From assembly GCA_965203635.1 (NCBI GenBank), contig OZ241903.1:1736001-1800000 (forward strand): a stretch of 64,000 nt of DNA, in the 5' to 3' direction. Positions within the stretch are counted from its first letter, which is position 1, and each line of letters starts with the position of its first letter. Position numbers and translations under genes: made by a program. The stretch comes from Aldehydirespirator sp965203635. Lineage in GTDB: Bacteria > Actinomycetota > Acidimicrobiia > Acidimicrobiales > Aldehydirespiratoraceae. Of the stretch, positions 1-8,800 are shown one piece after another. Below the pieces are notes generated by a model. It was given only the letters and a program-made list of their open reading frames with translations, had not been told where the DNA came from and ran no database searches.

Positions 1-2
1 TG

Positions 3-326
3 GCCACTAAGGACGATCTCGCCGGGGTCGAACTGCGCCTGCAGTCTGCGCTCACAGTCGCTACAGCCGGAACCGATGTCAAGCTCGCCGAGATCAACGC
101 CAGGTTCGCCGAGACCAATGCACAGTTCGCCGAGAGCCATGCCGCCTTGCTGGTCGCCATGCATGAGGGCTTCGCCCAGGCCGCCAAGGAGCGGGCCGAG
201 ATCATCAAGGCTCAGGCTGAGATCATCAAGGTCCAGGCCAAGCAGCTCTACGTCATCGTCTCGGCCATCGCCGCGGCCACGATCTCGATCTGTATAGCCC
301 TGTTCACAATCGTCGTCGGCGCGTAG
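3..326 (+). CDS. coiled-coil protein with C-terminal membrane anchor (5' partial)
   Basis: An open frame runs from the window edge to TAG at 324-326. The two bases before the first whole codon are TG, so an ATG/GTG/TTG start may lie one base outside the window, giving a nearly complete protein beginning (M)ATKDDLAGVE. The first 80 or so residues are charged and Ala/Glu/Lys-rich with repeated FAE and AEIIKAQ units, which predicts a long coiled coil; the last 25 residues are a hydrophobic stretch (YVIVSAIAAATISICIALF), predicting a single membrane anchor. Function is unknown. The gene at 31398-32036 has a comparable design with the anchor before the coiled coil. The ankyrin gene starts 3 nt downstream, so the two are probably cotranscribed. 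Confidence 0.7.
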   Translation, partial: ATKDDLAGVELRLQSALTVATAGTDVKLAEINARFAETNAQFAESHAALLVAMHEGFAQAAKERAEIIKAQAEIIKVQAKQLYVIVSAIAAATISICIALFTIVVGA

Positions 327-329
327 CCC

Positions 330-1178
330 ATGGGTGAGGGTGACGACGAGCGAATCCAGGCTGCGGTGCAGGCGCTCCTGGTCGAGGACGTCGCCGGGCT
401 GCGAGCAGCTCTCGAAGCCGATCCGGAGGTGGTGAACCTCAAGATCGGCAACGACACCATGCTTGAGTTGATGACCCAGCCCGAAGGAGGGCCGCCATCG
501 CCGGAGGTGGTCGACGTCCTCATCGACGCTGGTGCCTACCTGGACCGGGCTCTGAACCTCGCGGGATGCTGGAACCTGGCCAGCCTCTGCGCCCAACTCC
601 TGGCCGCCGGCGCGGACCCCGCGGCCAGGGCGGACGCCGGCATCACGCCGTTGGAGTCTGCGGCCATGCACAGCTCCACCGAGGCTGCCGACGTGCTCGT
701 CGCCCACGGACTGCACCGGCCCTCGCTGTGGCTGGCCGCAGCCGCGGGGCTGTTGCCGGAGGTCCGGGACTGGGTCGGGCCAGACGGATCGCTACGGACC
801 GATCCCGGCCCGTATCGTCCCGACTGGGCCGATGTGGGCCGACCGGCCGGCGCACTGCCGACCGACGATCCGGCCCAGATCGTGGGCGAAGCCTTCGTGC
901 TCGCCGCGCTCAACAACCGTCGAGACATCGTCGACTATCTGCTTGACGCCGGCGCCGACATTGACTCCCGTCCTTACCAGAACACGACCGCGCTGCATTT
1001 TGCCATCCAGTTCCAGCGGGCCGAGATGGTCCGGCACCTGCTCGATCGGGGGGCCGCAGCCACCATCAAGGACGCCAACTTCGGCTCCGATGCCTCCGGC
1101 TGGGCGCAGGCATGCGACGACGGCAGCGAGACGGCAGCCTCGATCCGCACGATGGTCGGCGCGACTCGAGCGGACTGA
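330..1178 (+). CDS. ankyrin-repeat protein
   Basis: A 282-residue protein made almost wholly of ankyrin-like helical pairs. Recognisable units include VVDVLIDAGAYLD, CAQLLAAGADPAARADAG followed by TPLESAAMHSS, ADVLVAHGL, DIVDYLLDAGADIDSR followed by TALHFAIQFQ, and MVRHLLDRGAAATIKD. The first unit (VAGLRAALEADPEVVNLK) is the form often seen at the start of bacterial ankyrin proteins. There is no signal peptide or other domain. Ankyrin arrays mediate protein-protein contacts; no partner can be inferred. The start ATG is 3 nt after the stop of the coiled-coil membrane protein, suggesting translational linkage. Codon use and GC resemble the genome bulk, unlike the HNH gene that follows. Confidence 0.85.
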   Translation: MGEGDDERIQAAVQALLVEDVAGLRAALEADPEVVNLKIGNDTMLELMTQPEGGPPSPEVVDVLIDAGAYLDRALNLAGCWNLASLCAQLLAAGADPAARADAGITPLESAAMHSSTEAADVLVAHGLHRPSLWLAAAAGLLPEVRDWVGPDGSLRTDPGPYRPDWADVGRPAGALPTDDPAQIVGEAFVLAALNNRRDIVDYLLDAGADIDSRPYQNTTALHFAIQFQRAEMVRHLLDRGAAATIKDANFGSDASGWAQACDDGSETAASIRTMVGATRAD

Positions 1179-1532
1179 GATGGCTGGCCTGGTGCTCTGG
1201 CTTGGCAGGTCTAGGAAGGCGGCTGAGCCACGGAGTCAGCGGAAGGCCCGACCGCTCACCGTCCGGTGAGGAGTCGGGCCCACTTCCTTGGGCTAGTGCC
1301 CTCGGCGATCTCAAGTGTGCAAGGTCATGCAGGTCCTCGCAAGCGTTGCCCGTGACGGAGCAGCAGAGCCGCGGCGGCCGCGATCAGCGACGCCGCTCGC
1401 CGACCCCATGCACACCACCAGCCGTCCGCCCGGATGCGCGCCCAAGAACCGCTCCACCCGATCCGCCGCAGTGTTGCCCAGAGCCACGAGCCGGGAGCTC
1501 TGCCGCTGAGACCGGTCATGCCGGATTGACAG
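1179..1532. other. 354-bp intergenic stretch between convergent genes
   Basis: It lies between the ankyrin gene (plus) and the HNH gene (minus), which converge. It holds the hairpin at 1245-1280. No open frame here has a convincing start, ribosome site or recognisable domain. A minus-strand frame across about 1330-1510 reads like protein (LVALGNTAADRVERFL and following) and might be a gene remnant, but I could not identify it. Confidence 0.6.
1245..1280. terminator. strong hairpin between convergent genes, probable bidirectional terminator
   Basis: Outer arms GGCCCGAC (1245-1252) and GTCGGGCC (1273-1280) pair perfectly. An inner stem CTCACC (1255-1260)/GGTGAG (1265-1270) closes a 4-nt loop, and flanking GGAAG/CTTCC can extend it past a small bulge. 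There is no T-run, which is common in high-GC genomes. Its position between converging genes fits termination of the ankyrin transcript and possibly the HNH transcript. Confidence 0.55.
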
Positions 1533-2726
1533 CTACATGTCGTGAGACACGCGTTCCCGAAGCACACTCATGATTCTGGCCTTGCCTAGGTCTCCGAGAG
1601 GCTGGACTCCATCGTCGCCCTGCCAAACCCCCACAGCCGGATCTAGTACCTCGTAAATGTGGAGGGCTATGCTGCTGACACGGTCGCTATCCGTAGGCCA
1701 ATCGTTCTCATCTGCAAGCTCCACGATCTGTTCCGACTTATCACCGAGATAGCCGAGCCATCTATCGATGAGGTCAGGGCCCAATAGTGAATCTGACTTG
1801 CTGCTGTTGACGCTGACGGTTGTGACAATGAAGTTCTCTATGGCTGATAGGCGCGTACGTGACCAAGGGATGACATGATCAAGTGAGCTATTGTCCCGCC
1901 GGATTTGGCGTCCAGTCAGGACACACCTGCCTCCCTGTAGCTTTGCTAGGCCGACTCGGATGTTGTCAGGGGGCATCATTCTGTCTCGCCCAAAGAGATG
2001 TTCATGGATATCGAAGTCAGGCGCGTTCAGATATTCTCCATTGATCTTGGTGACCAGCTGTGCAAATCTGAACTCAATCAGCGGACGCAGAACCCCAGAA
2101 TATTTTGTCAATTGCTCGGCGACACCAGGAAGAAAGCGGATCTGGTTGCCTTCGAGACTATACAGGAAGGGATCTGGCTCTCCAGGGAGAGCCTGCAACT
2201 TCGAGACTGGATTCCGCCACAAGTCTCTTTCGATACGAGCCAGAGACCGGTCAAGAGCTCTGTCCCAGTCATCTCCCTGCTCGGGACTTCGCATCTTGTG
2301 GCTGACCACCTCGAAGGACTGGTGCTGAATGTCACCTCGCGAACGCTTCCTCAGTAGATCGCGAAGCTCGTGAACGTTCCGCATCACGGTTGTGTCATCA
2401 GCGATGGTATTATCGCTCCGCTTCTTCTTGCTTGAACTCTGGCGGAGCATCCTGTCCCCGTAAGGGCGGCCGTGTTCCCAATGCAGGTTCAGGGACCTCT
2501 CGGCGAGCGTCCTCCTAGAAATCGGTTGGTTGTCTTGAATATGTTCTGGTGCCATATCGAGTAGAGCAAGCAATAGCCCTAGTTTGTTGGTCCCTGTCAT
2601 TGATGCTCTGTCGAGAATCTCTAGCACTCCCTGAATGGGATCGAGAACTGGTCCATCCAGATGACGCCCAATGCTCACGTAGCCCACTCTAGCCCGACCG
2701 GGAAAGGAGGCTCCTGAGCACTGCAT
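1533..2726 (-). CDS. HNH endonuclease, probable phosphorothioation-linked restriction partner
   Basis: A 397-residue protein with an HNH/McrA-like nuclease domain at about 258-312: a Cys in GGRCVLTG, the core DHVIPWSR (283-290), Asn in AIENFIV, and NSSKSD. The N-terminal 200 residues are alpha-helical and unrecognised. Proteins of this shape occur beside DndC-like PAPS-reductase-family genes, and here it follows one on the same strand after a 130-nt gap. I infer a nuclease linked to DNA sulfur modification, either cutting unmodified DNA or recognising modified DNA. GC is visibly lower than in neighbours, with AGG, ATA and TTG codons, suggesting horizontal transfer. The start is uncertain: ATG at 2726, or GTG at 2678 just before SIGRHLDG. 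Confidence 0.7.
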   Translation of the reverse strand: MQCSGASFPGRARVGYVSIGRHLDGPVLDPIQGVLEILDRASMTGTNKLGLLLALLDMAPEHIQDNQPISRRTLAERSLNLHWEHGRPYGDRMLRQSSSKKKRSDNTIADDTTVMRNVHELRDLLRKRSRGDIQHQSFEVVSHKMRSPEQGDDWDRALDRSLARIERDLWRNPVSKLQALPGEPDPFLYSLEGNQIRFLPGVAEQLTKYSGVLRPLIEFRFAQLVTKINGEYLNAPDFDIHEHLFGRDRMMPPDNIRVGLAKLQGGRCVLTGRQIRRDNSSLDHVIPWSRTRLSAIENFIVTTVSVNSSKSDSLLGPDLIDRWLGYLGDKSEQIVELADENDWPTDSDRVSSIALHIYEVLDPAVGVWQGDDGVQPLGDLGKARIMSVLRERVSHDM

Positions 2727-2856
2727 CAGCTTCCACAGCAGGTCAGCTGACTATGGAACTGGCACGCAAGGTGAGGGTCTTCCTGATAGCAGTCGCCGAG
2801 CACGCAACGGGAGGGCGACATTCGGTCCTGTCATTAGAGGCAAGTAGGAGTGGCTC

Positions 2857-3705
2857 CTATAAAGCGCAAACCGTGCAGGGTTCGGTGTCGTCGTCTTCAT
2901 CAAAGGCACCGGCTAGCGCCTCAATGAGAGGGAGGTTGGTTCGAGCACGGTTGGCCCGGGCTATCGCTGCCTCATGACGTTCGAGGACTTCGTCGCGGCG
3001 TGATCGAAGCTGGAGGAGTGTTTCGCCCCCAGACCAGGTGTATTGGCGGCCGCGCATGGCTCGGTCGCCGAAGTCGGCGTCGCCGTCGAAGCCGGCGTCT
3101 TGGAGCACCTTCTGTTCGATAGCAACGGCCCTGTCGAAGAGGTCGGGGTGGCGCTCGGAGAGGCCGATCCACTCCGCCTTGCGCTGGTAGAAGCAGAAGT
3201 AGCATCCCGAACGAGTCCGCCACTCGTAGTAGGCGGGCAGGCCGATGCCAGCGTCGTCAAGGATCCTCATGACGCCCGAGTGGTCGATTCCGTCCTCCAC
3301 GAACGGGAAGCGCGCGTGGATGTTGGGCTTGGTGGAGACGTAGCCCTTGCGGTTGGATTCGTCGGCACGGATCGCGACATAGGAGACGGCAGGCTCGTCG
3401 CCGATCCACTTCTCGATGGGCTTGATCTTCATGTTCTTGGTGCACCAGCGCATCTGCGGCGACGGCAGCGTCCCCCGAAACACCTCGAACCAGTGGTCGA
3501 AGCCCCTGGAGGCGTTCAGCCGGACGATCGGCTTGGCGAGGATGACTTCTAGCCGAGTGAGGTACTCGTAGGTCTCGGGTAGCTCGGCGCCCGTGTCGCA
3601 GAAGAAGTACTCCATGTCCGGTACCCGGTCGCTCAGGTAGACCGCGAGCGCGCTGGAGTCCTTGCCTCCGGAGATGCCGCAGATGTGACGCGCCGATTCA
3701 ACCAT
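2857..3705 (-). CDS. DndC-like PAPS-reductase/ATP-pyrophosphatase family protein
   Basis: A 282-residue adenine-nucleotide alpha-hydrolase. The PP-loop SGGKDSSAL sits at residues 12-20, the position that binds ATP in PAPS reductases and DndC. Further family marks are CDTGAELPETYEY, WCTKNMKIKPIEKW and a GCYFCFYQRK cysteine pair; a second pair (CTVC) ends the protein. DndC proteins carry a four-Cys Fe-S cluster and activate the DNA backbone for sulfur insertion. I chose ATG at 3705 because the PP-loop then falls near the N-terminus and a GGAAG ribosome site lies 8 nt upstream; a longer frame reaches 3750. It overlaps the 3' end of a truncated cysteine desulfurase frame and precedes the HNH gene. 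A non-Dnd sulfurtransferase role is possible. Confidence 0.75.
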   Translation of the reverse strand: MVESARHICGISGGKDSSALAVYLSDRVPDMEYFFCDTGAELPETYEYLTRLEVILAKPIVRLNASRGFDHWFEVFRGTLPSPQMRWCTKNMKIKPIEKWIGDEPAVSYVAIRADESNRKGYVSTKPNIHARFPFVEDGIDHSGVMRILDDAGIGLPAYYEWRTRSGCYFCFYQRKAEWIGLSERHPDLFDRAVAIEQKVLQDAGFDGDADFGDRAMRGRQYTWSGGETLLQLRSRRDEVLERHEAAIARANRARTNLPLIEALAGAFDEDDDTEPCTVCAL

Positions 3706-3997
3706 GGCCCACTTCCGGCCTGAGCGCGGAACGGGTCGACCGCGGCCCAACAGGAATGCTGGACGCCAGGTTGTTGGCCTCGGTCGCTCCCGACGTGAAC
3801 ACGACGCCCGATGCGCGCCCGCCCACCAGTGCCGCTACGTGTTCACGGGCATCGTCCACCGCGGCCGCCTGCCTGCGTCCGAAGCGATGGACTGACGAGG
3901 CGTTGCCGACCGAGTCGGTCAGGATCGGCATCATCGCATCCGCCACCCGCGGGTCGAGCGGAGACGATGCGTTGTAGTCGAGGTACACCTCGTTCAC
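3698..3997 (-). pseudogene. truncated cysteine desulfurase (DndA/IscS/NifS type)
   Basis: From GTG at 3997, with a GGAGG site about 5 nt upstream, the product begins VNEVYLDYNASSPLDP and runs through GNASSVHRFGR to VVFTSGATEANNLAS, a textbook N-terminus of a class V cysteine desulfurase. The match stops at about residue 78. The next 20 codons (SIPVGPRSTRSALRPEVGHG) are unrelated and end at TGA (3698) inside the PAPS-reductase gene start. The PLP-binding lysine and catalytic cysteine, some 120-250 residues further on in full-length proteins of about 390 residues, are missing. A deletion has fused the desulfurase 5' end to the PAPS-reductase gene, so the sulfur donor of a phosphorothioation-like system appears lost, unless a genomic IscS substitutes. 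Confidence 0.85.
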
Positions 3998-4174
3998 GTC
4001 GCCTCCGATCCTTGCACTGGCTGGGGCAAGACTTGGGCCCTGAGCGCGTCGTCCTTGAACGCCACGGACCCTCCGCACCACCGATTTCCGAGTATCGAGC
4101 TGACGCTACTTGGCCACTCAAGGTGAGACGCGGAGGACCCCGTTCGTCCTGCGAGCGGAACGATACTCAATATG

Positions 4175-4265
4175 ATCAGAATAGCAGTACCATATCAGTA
4201 AATCACTGTAAATTACTAACCAAATCGTGAGATGGCGAGGCGATGCTAGCTATTCTGATAGCATC
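4175..4265. promoter_or_regulatory. palindromic operator region of the toxin-antitoxin operon and divergent desulfurase promoter
   Basis: An AT-rich stretch between the divergent desulfurase remnant and the antitoxin. ATCAGAATAGC (4175-4185) is an exact inverted copy of GCTATTCTGAT (4249-4259). The second arm also lies inside a tighter palindrome, GATGCTA (4242-4248)/TAGCATC (4259-4265), ending 5 nt before the antitoxin ATG. Type II antitoxins usually bind such palindromes to autoregulate. TATTCT at 4251-4256 could serve as a -10 element, giving a very short leader. Confidence 0.55.
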
Positions 4266-4270
4266 AGGTG

Positions 4271-4480
4271 ATGGCGACGACTCGAACGACGTTTACTCTG
4301 GACGAGAGGCTGGCTGAGAGGGCGCGCCGACTCAACGTCAACATCTCGGCGGCGGCCCGCGAGGGTGTCGCGGCCGCGGTGAAGCGAGCTATGGGCGAGG
4401 CGGACCGGATGGCTTACCAGCGGTTCCCGGAACGGCCCGACGACTTCTGGGACGACGCCGAGGCGTGGGGCGCCGAATGA
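4271..4480 (+). CDS. CcdA-like type II antitoxin
   Basis: A 69-residue protein. The N-terminal half (TTFTLDERLAERARRLNV followed by NISAAAREG) resembles the ribbon-helix-helix DNA-binding part of CcdA-family antitoxins; the C-terminal half is acidic and Trp-rich (PERPDDFWDDAEAWGAE), typical of the flexible toxin-binding tail. ATG at 4271 is preferred; GTG at 4268 is immediately upstream in frame. The stop overlaps the toxin start (ATGA), the coupling typical of these modules. The palindrome directly upstream is the likely autoregulatory operator. Pairing a CcdA-like antitoxin with a MazF-like toxin is plausible because CcdB and MazF share a fold. Confidence 0.75.
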   Translation: MATTRTTFTLDERLAERARRLNVNISAAAREGVAAAVKRAMGEADRMAYQRFPERPDDFWDDAEAWGAE

Positions 4481-4785
4481 ACCGGGGCGAGGTGTGGTGG
4501 GCCCAGATCGGGCGCAAGAGACGCCCGGTCCTGGTGCTCACCCGGCCCGAGGTCATCGACGTGCGCGAATTCGTCACGGTCGCCGAGATCACCAAGACGG
4601 TTCGGGGGCTCGCGGTCGAGGTCCCGCTGCCCGAGTCCGTGCCCGGCGTCGCGGGCGGATCTGTCGTGAACTGCGACGGCTTGCACACCGTGCGACGCTC
4701 GTCGCTGTCGGATCGCGCCGGCGAGTTGGATGATCGAACCACGCGAGCCGTGTGCCGTGCCGTCACCTACGCCCTCGGCTGCTAG
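4477..4785 (+). CDS. MazF/PemK-like type II toxin
   Basis: A 102-residue protein with the MazF/PemK signature: MNRGEVWWAQIG at the N-terminus, KRRPVLVLTRPE on the next strand, and SVVNCDGLHTV in the middle, matching the VNCDxLxTV strand of the family. MazF toxins are endoribonucleases that cut single-stranded RNA and arrest growth; in-frame antitoxin binding neutralises them. ATG at 4477 overlaps the antitoxin stop by 4 nt. A longer in-frame start at 4465 would lie inside the antitoxin and is less likely. The module sits next to the eroded sulfur-modification genes, as often seen in defence-rich accessory DNA. RNA specificity cannot be told from sequence. Confidence 0.8.
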   Translation: MNRGEVWWAQIGRKRRPVLVLTRPEVIDVREFVTVAEITKTVRGLAVEVPLPESVPGVAGGSVVNCDGLHTVRRSSLSDRAGELDDRTTRAVCRAVTYALGC

Positions 4786-4887
4786 GCGGGGTGGGCGCGT
4801 GCCGTCGCCGTCGTACCATGCGGTCGTCGCGGTCGGACGGGAGCTCCGGCCGAGCGATCCATCCGCGAGCCGGGAGGTGGTGACCTG

Positions 4888-5337
4888 ATGCTCACGCAAG
4901 GACTGGACCATGTGGCCGTCATCACGAACGACTCAGACCGGCTCCAGAGCTTCTACATCGACATGTTCGGGGCCACCGTGGAGTTCGACGGCGAGGAGTT
5001 CCCCGGCGGGCCTCGCATGACCGTCATCAACATCGGCCCGGCCACCGAGTTGAACGTCTTCGAGATCGACGGCAACAGCCAGGCCGACCACCAGACGCCG
5101 ATGTTCGGCCGGGGCCGGCTCGACCATATAGGCCTGCACGCGGCCAGCCTCGAGGACTTCAACGAGATCCGCTCCAGGCTTACGGCGGCCGGGGCCACCG
5201 ACGGCACCGTCACCGACTTCGGCCGCAAGCTCAGCCTGTTCTTCAGGGATCCCGACCGGCTGGAGTGCGAGGTGCTGGTGAGCAACCCCGAGCCCGGCCA
5301 GGTCCCCATCGGCAGCGCCTCCCACCTCTACTCGTAG
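4888..5337 (+). CDS. VOC-family protein (glyoxalase/bleomycin-resistance fold)
   Basis: A 149-residue single-subunit VOC protein. It opens with LDHVAVITNDSDRLQSFYID, giving the first metal-ligand His and the usual beta-alpha-beta start. The second module begins LDHIGLHAASLEDFNEI and ends FFRDPDRLECEVLVSN, where the final Glu is the usual last metal ligand. VOC proteins include glyoxalases, dioxygenases and drug-binding proteins; nothing here fixes the reaction. The start is firm: GGGAGGTGG lies about 8 nt before ATG 4888. It follows the toxin by 102 nt and appears to be a single-gene unit. Confidence 0.8.
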   Translation: MLTQGLDHVAVITNDSDRLQSFYIDMFGATVEFDGEEFPGGPRMTVINIGPATELNVFEIDGNSQADHQTPMFGRGRLDHIGLHAASLEDFNEIRSRLTAAGATDGTVTDFGRKLSLFFRDPDRLECEVLVSNPEPGQVPIGSASHLYS

Positions 5338-5386
5338 TCCGGCCGCTAACTGCGGCAGACAGGCTGGCATTGGGCATGGAAACCAC

Positions 5387-5414
5387 TTGAAAATCATCTA
5401 TACTGAGTTATATT
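5387..5414 (+). promoter_or_regulatory. sigma70-like promoter for the retropepsin-like gene
   Basis: TTGAAA (5387-5392) and TATATT (5409-5414) are separated by 16 nt in an AT-rich island within GC-rich DNA. Transcription would begin near 5421, leaving a leader of about 40 nt before the gene at 5464. Confidence 0.5.
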
Positions 5415-5463
5415 CATGTCTGCGGTCTTCAGTTCACCGTGACCGCGGGATTCGGCCGATCAT

Positions 5464-5835
5464 GTGGGAGGTATTGCCATAGGCACGTTTGAGTGGCCTC
5501 TGAGGATTGCTGGCTTGAGCGGCGGGCGAAGCGTGGAGATCGAGGCCACGGTGGATACCGGCGCCTTCTACAGCGTGGTGCCGGCACGCCTGCTGCGCGA
5601 GATCGGCGTCGAGCGGTTGGACAGGCGCCGGATGCGGCTGGCCGACGGCAGCGTCGTCGACGCCGATATGGGGGAGGCGCAGGTGACCATCGACGGCAAG
5701 AGCGTGACGACCCAGGTGATCTTCGGCGAGGACGGTGCCCCGTCCCTGCTAGGGGCCTACACCCTCGAGGGCCTCGCCCTAACGGTCGACCCCGTTGACC
5801 AGCGCCTGATTCCCCGCGGCCTCCTCCCCTTGTAA
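5464..5835 (+). CDS. retropepsin-like aspartic protease (clan AA)
   Basis: A 123-residue protein with the single-domain retropepsin layout: catalytic motif TVDTGAFYSVVP at about 30-41 and the later hydrophobic-Gly strand SLLGAYTLEGL, as in bacterial clan AA proteases that dimerise to build the active site. It has no signal peptide. The start is uncertain: GTG 5464 is the only standard in-frame start after the promoter, yet a GGGAGGT ribosome site overlaps that codon and is spaced 6 nt before an in-frame ATA at 5479, so a non-canonical start is possible. Substrates of these small bacterial proteins are largely unknown. The gene stands alone and converges with the DUF2339 gene. Confidence 0.7.
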   Translation: MGGIAIGTFEWPLRIAGLSGGRSVEIEATVDTGAFYSVVPARLLREIGVERLDRRRMRLADGSVVDADMGEAQVTIDGKSVTTQVIFGEDGAPSLLGAYTLEGLALTVDPVDQRLIPRGLLPL

Positions 5836-5889
5836 ACCACAGCCGCGGGCTCACTTGATACGCGAATGGATCGGTAGGTCGGGCCGTCG

Positions 5890-8800
5890 TTACTGCTCGC
5901 CGGGCTCCTCGGGCTCTTCGGAGTCGCCGGCCGCGGCCGGGGGGACTGGGGCCAGGTAGCCGACTATCAGCAGCAGCACGCCGACCACGATGAACGACAC
6001 CACCCGGCCCAGCGCGGTCAGGCTGCTCAGGTCGACCAGGAACAGCTTGACCACCACCACCGCCATCCACGACGCGCCCGCCACCCACACCGCTCGGCGG
6101 GCCATGCGCACTCCGGCCACCATCCCCGACAAGCCGATCACCGCCCACAGGATCGACAGCGACGTCTGCAACTCGGTGGTGTCCCAGAGCGCCTCCAGCT
6201 CCCACGGCACGTCCAGCCAATGGCTCACGGTTCGGGCCGTCTCCACCGTGGCGAGAACCAACCCCAGCCCGGCCAGCGCCGGCGGCCAGCGAGCAGTCAC
6301 CAAGTTCCGGAACGGATGGTCCTCCTGCGCCCCGGCCAGCCTCCTCCAAGCCAGCAGCGCGGCCAGCTGCAATCCGATGAGGACTCCCAAGGGGTTCAGC
6401 ACCGGCAGGAACAGCAGCGGAGTGGGGTCGCCGTCGTGGGAAACCGCGGCGCCGAGCACTACCACTGCGAGCACCGCCAGCAGCGGCCCGGCGCAGGCCA
6501 AGAGGTACGTCCGCCAGTGGGCCGCGACCGGCCACGCCGGCCGGCGGCGGCCGGCCATCGTTGCGCTCGCCAGCGCCAGGGCCGCAGCCGCCGTCGCGGC
6601 CAGCGGCCACACACCCTCGGCGACCCGGTCTACCTGCCAATAGACCTCGGCCGCTGCCAGCGCCGCCAGCGTCCAGTACCCGCCCGTATGGACCAGGGTC
6701 GCCAGCTGCGGGAACGCACCCTCCCGGCGGCGCAGGAACACGTAGTGCGCCGCGAAGGCTGGAGGCCAGGCCGCCCATCCCCACTCGTCGAGGGGATGGG
6801 ACTGAGCCAGCAGCGACAGCACCAGCATCAACACCAGGGTCGGCAGGATCAGCAGTCCCACCGACTCGAGCTGCTGCCATCGCAGCCGGCGGGCGCCCAG
6901 CGATCCGACCGCGAACGATCCGGCCATGAACACCAGGAGCGCCGACAGCTGGCCGCTGTCGGGCAGTTGCTGGACGATCTCCATCACCCCGCCCGTCAGC
7001 CACCACACAACCCCCCAGGCGAGCGCAGACCAAACGAGCGCCAGGTCGCCGTCGCCTTGCTGCGGCCTGCGGCTGAGCAGCCACCCCGACGCCAGGCCGA
7101 CCGCGGCCAGCAGCAGCGCGCCCAGGAAATTCTCGTTGGCGATCGGCCACGCATCGTCCGGATAGGGGAGGGACTCCCCGAGGTGCTGCGAGAAGGAGAC
7201 TGCGGCCAGAACCTGCAGCACCGCACCGCCGGTCAAGGCCAGCAGCCGGTCCCGCCGGCAGCCCAGCCACAGCAGGACCAGACCCTGCACCGCCCACACC
7301 GTCGACGTGAAGTAGGCCTCCAGCGCGAGCGGGACCGCGATGGCGCTGAACGCCACGCCGAGCGCGGCGTAGGCCTCGGCCAGCTGGCGGCCGTCGGTGC
7401 CGAGCCGTCGCATGGTCAACCCCAGCGCAGCCTGGACCACGGCCAGACCGGCCGCGGTGATGGCCAAGCCGTATTCGGTGTGGCCCACCGCCAACTGCTG
7501 CAGGCCAAGACCCGCGAAGGGCGTGCCGAACACGAGCGGCGCAGTCCATGCCCCGCGCACGAACGTCATGTCCGGCGCCGGACCCCCACTGAACGTGGCT
7601 TTGAGGTCGGGAGCCTCACGGGCCGCGAAGAGGGCCGGCAGCCCCATGTACATCAGCACGAACAACGCGATGAAGGGCTGCGTGGAGACCCACTCATCCT
7701 GCTCGAAGCGATCGGCCAGCCAGTAGAACGAAAGACCGAGCGTGAAGCCGAAGCCGAGCAGGTTCAGCTCCGGCCAGGTCTTGAACCACGCCACCCCGAT
7801 GATCGCCGCGTTCAGCATCAGGAAGAACGTGAAGACGTAGACGTGGTCGTCGGGCCGAGAGTAAGTCAGCACCGGGGCCAGGAACCCGCCGATGATGCCC
7901 AGCACGGCCAGCACCCGCGAGTCCTGAAGCACAGAGAGCGCACCCGCCCCGACCGTGACGATCACCACCGCGACCGCGGCGGGGGTCGCCCCCACAACGT
8001 CGTACACGACGAAGGCGGCGTACGTCGTGAGGTAGAGCACCGCGATGCCGCCGCCCTGGAGGCTGACGCCGTAGATCGGGCGGCTCCGCCGTTGGCGCCA
8101 GCCGACGGCCAGCAGCACGAGGCCGAAGACGGCCACCGCGGCCAGGCGCACCTCGATCGTCAACTCGATGACGCCCCGCCGGTGGGCCTCCCGAAGCAGC
8201 AGCCCCACCCCGACGAGCGAGACCAGCACACCGACCTTCACCGGCGCGTTCCCGGTGGTCACCCACTGCTTGATCCAGTTGACGAGCCACGAGATGGGAT
8301 CGGACCGCCGGCCCGGCGGATCGGGCCGAACCGGCGCGGGACCGGCGGCCACCGGTTGAGGCGCTTGGGGCGCCCGGGTCTGGACGTCCGGGGGAGAGGG
8401 GGTCGTCGGGCTGGGGATCGGTGCTTGTACTTCAGTTCGGGGTTCGGAGGCGACCGGCCTGACAACTGGAGCAGCGCCCACGGCAGGCTTGATCTCCGGG
8501 TCACGCCTGGGCTGCGGGGCTGGCTCCGCCTCCGCGCCGGACTCGGGCTGCGGGGCTGGCTCCGCTTCCGTGCCGGACTCGGGCTGCGGGGCTGGCTCCG
8601 CTTCCGCGCCGAACTCGGGCTGCGGGGCTGCATCCGCTTCCGTGCCGGACTCGGGCTGCGGGGCTGCATCGGGCTGAGCCTCGGGCGTCTGCACTGCGCC
8701 GGCCAGGCGGGTGAGCCACGTGTGGGTCTGCTTGGCCCAGGCCTTCATCTCGGTGGCCCAGACCTGCACCTCGTCAACCCGGGCCTGGGTCTCCTCCAGC

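Noticed and set aside
1241..1287. tRNA-like fold in the hairpin after the ankyrin gene
   Set aside because: The structure is a single extended hairpin with no D-arm, anticodon arm or T-arm signature. It is better explained as a terminator.
1324..1520. Possible transposase or other gene remnant on the minus strand before the HNH gene
   Set aside because: One frame reads plausibly (LVALGNTAADRVERFL), but there is no start, ribosome site, terminal inverted repeat or recognised motif, so it is not listed as a gene.
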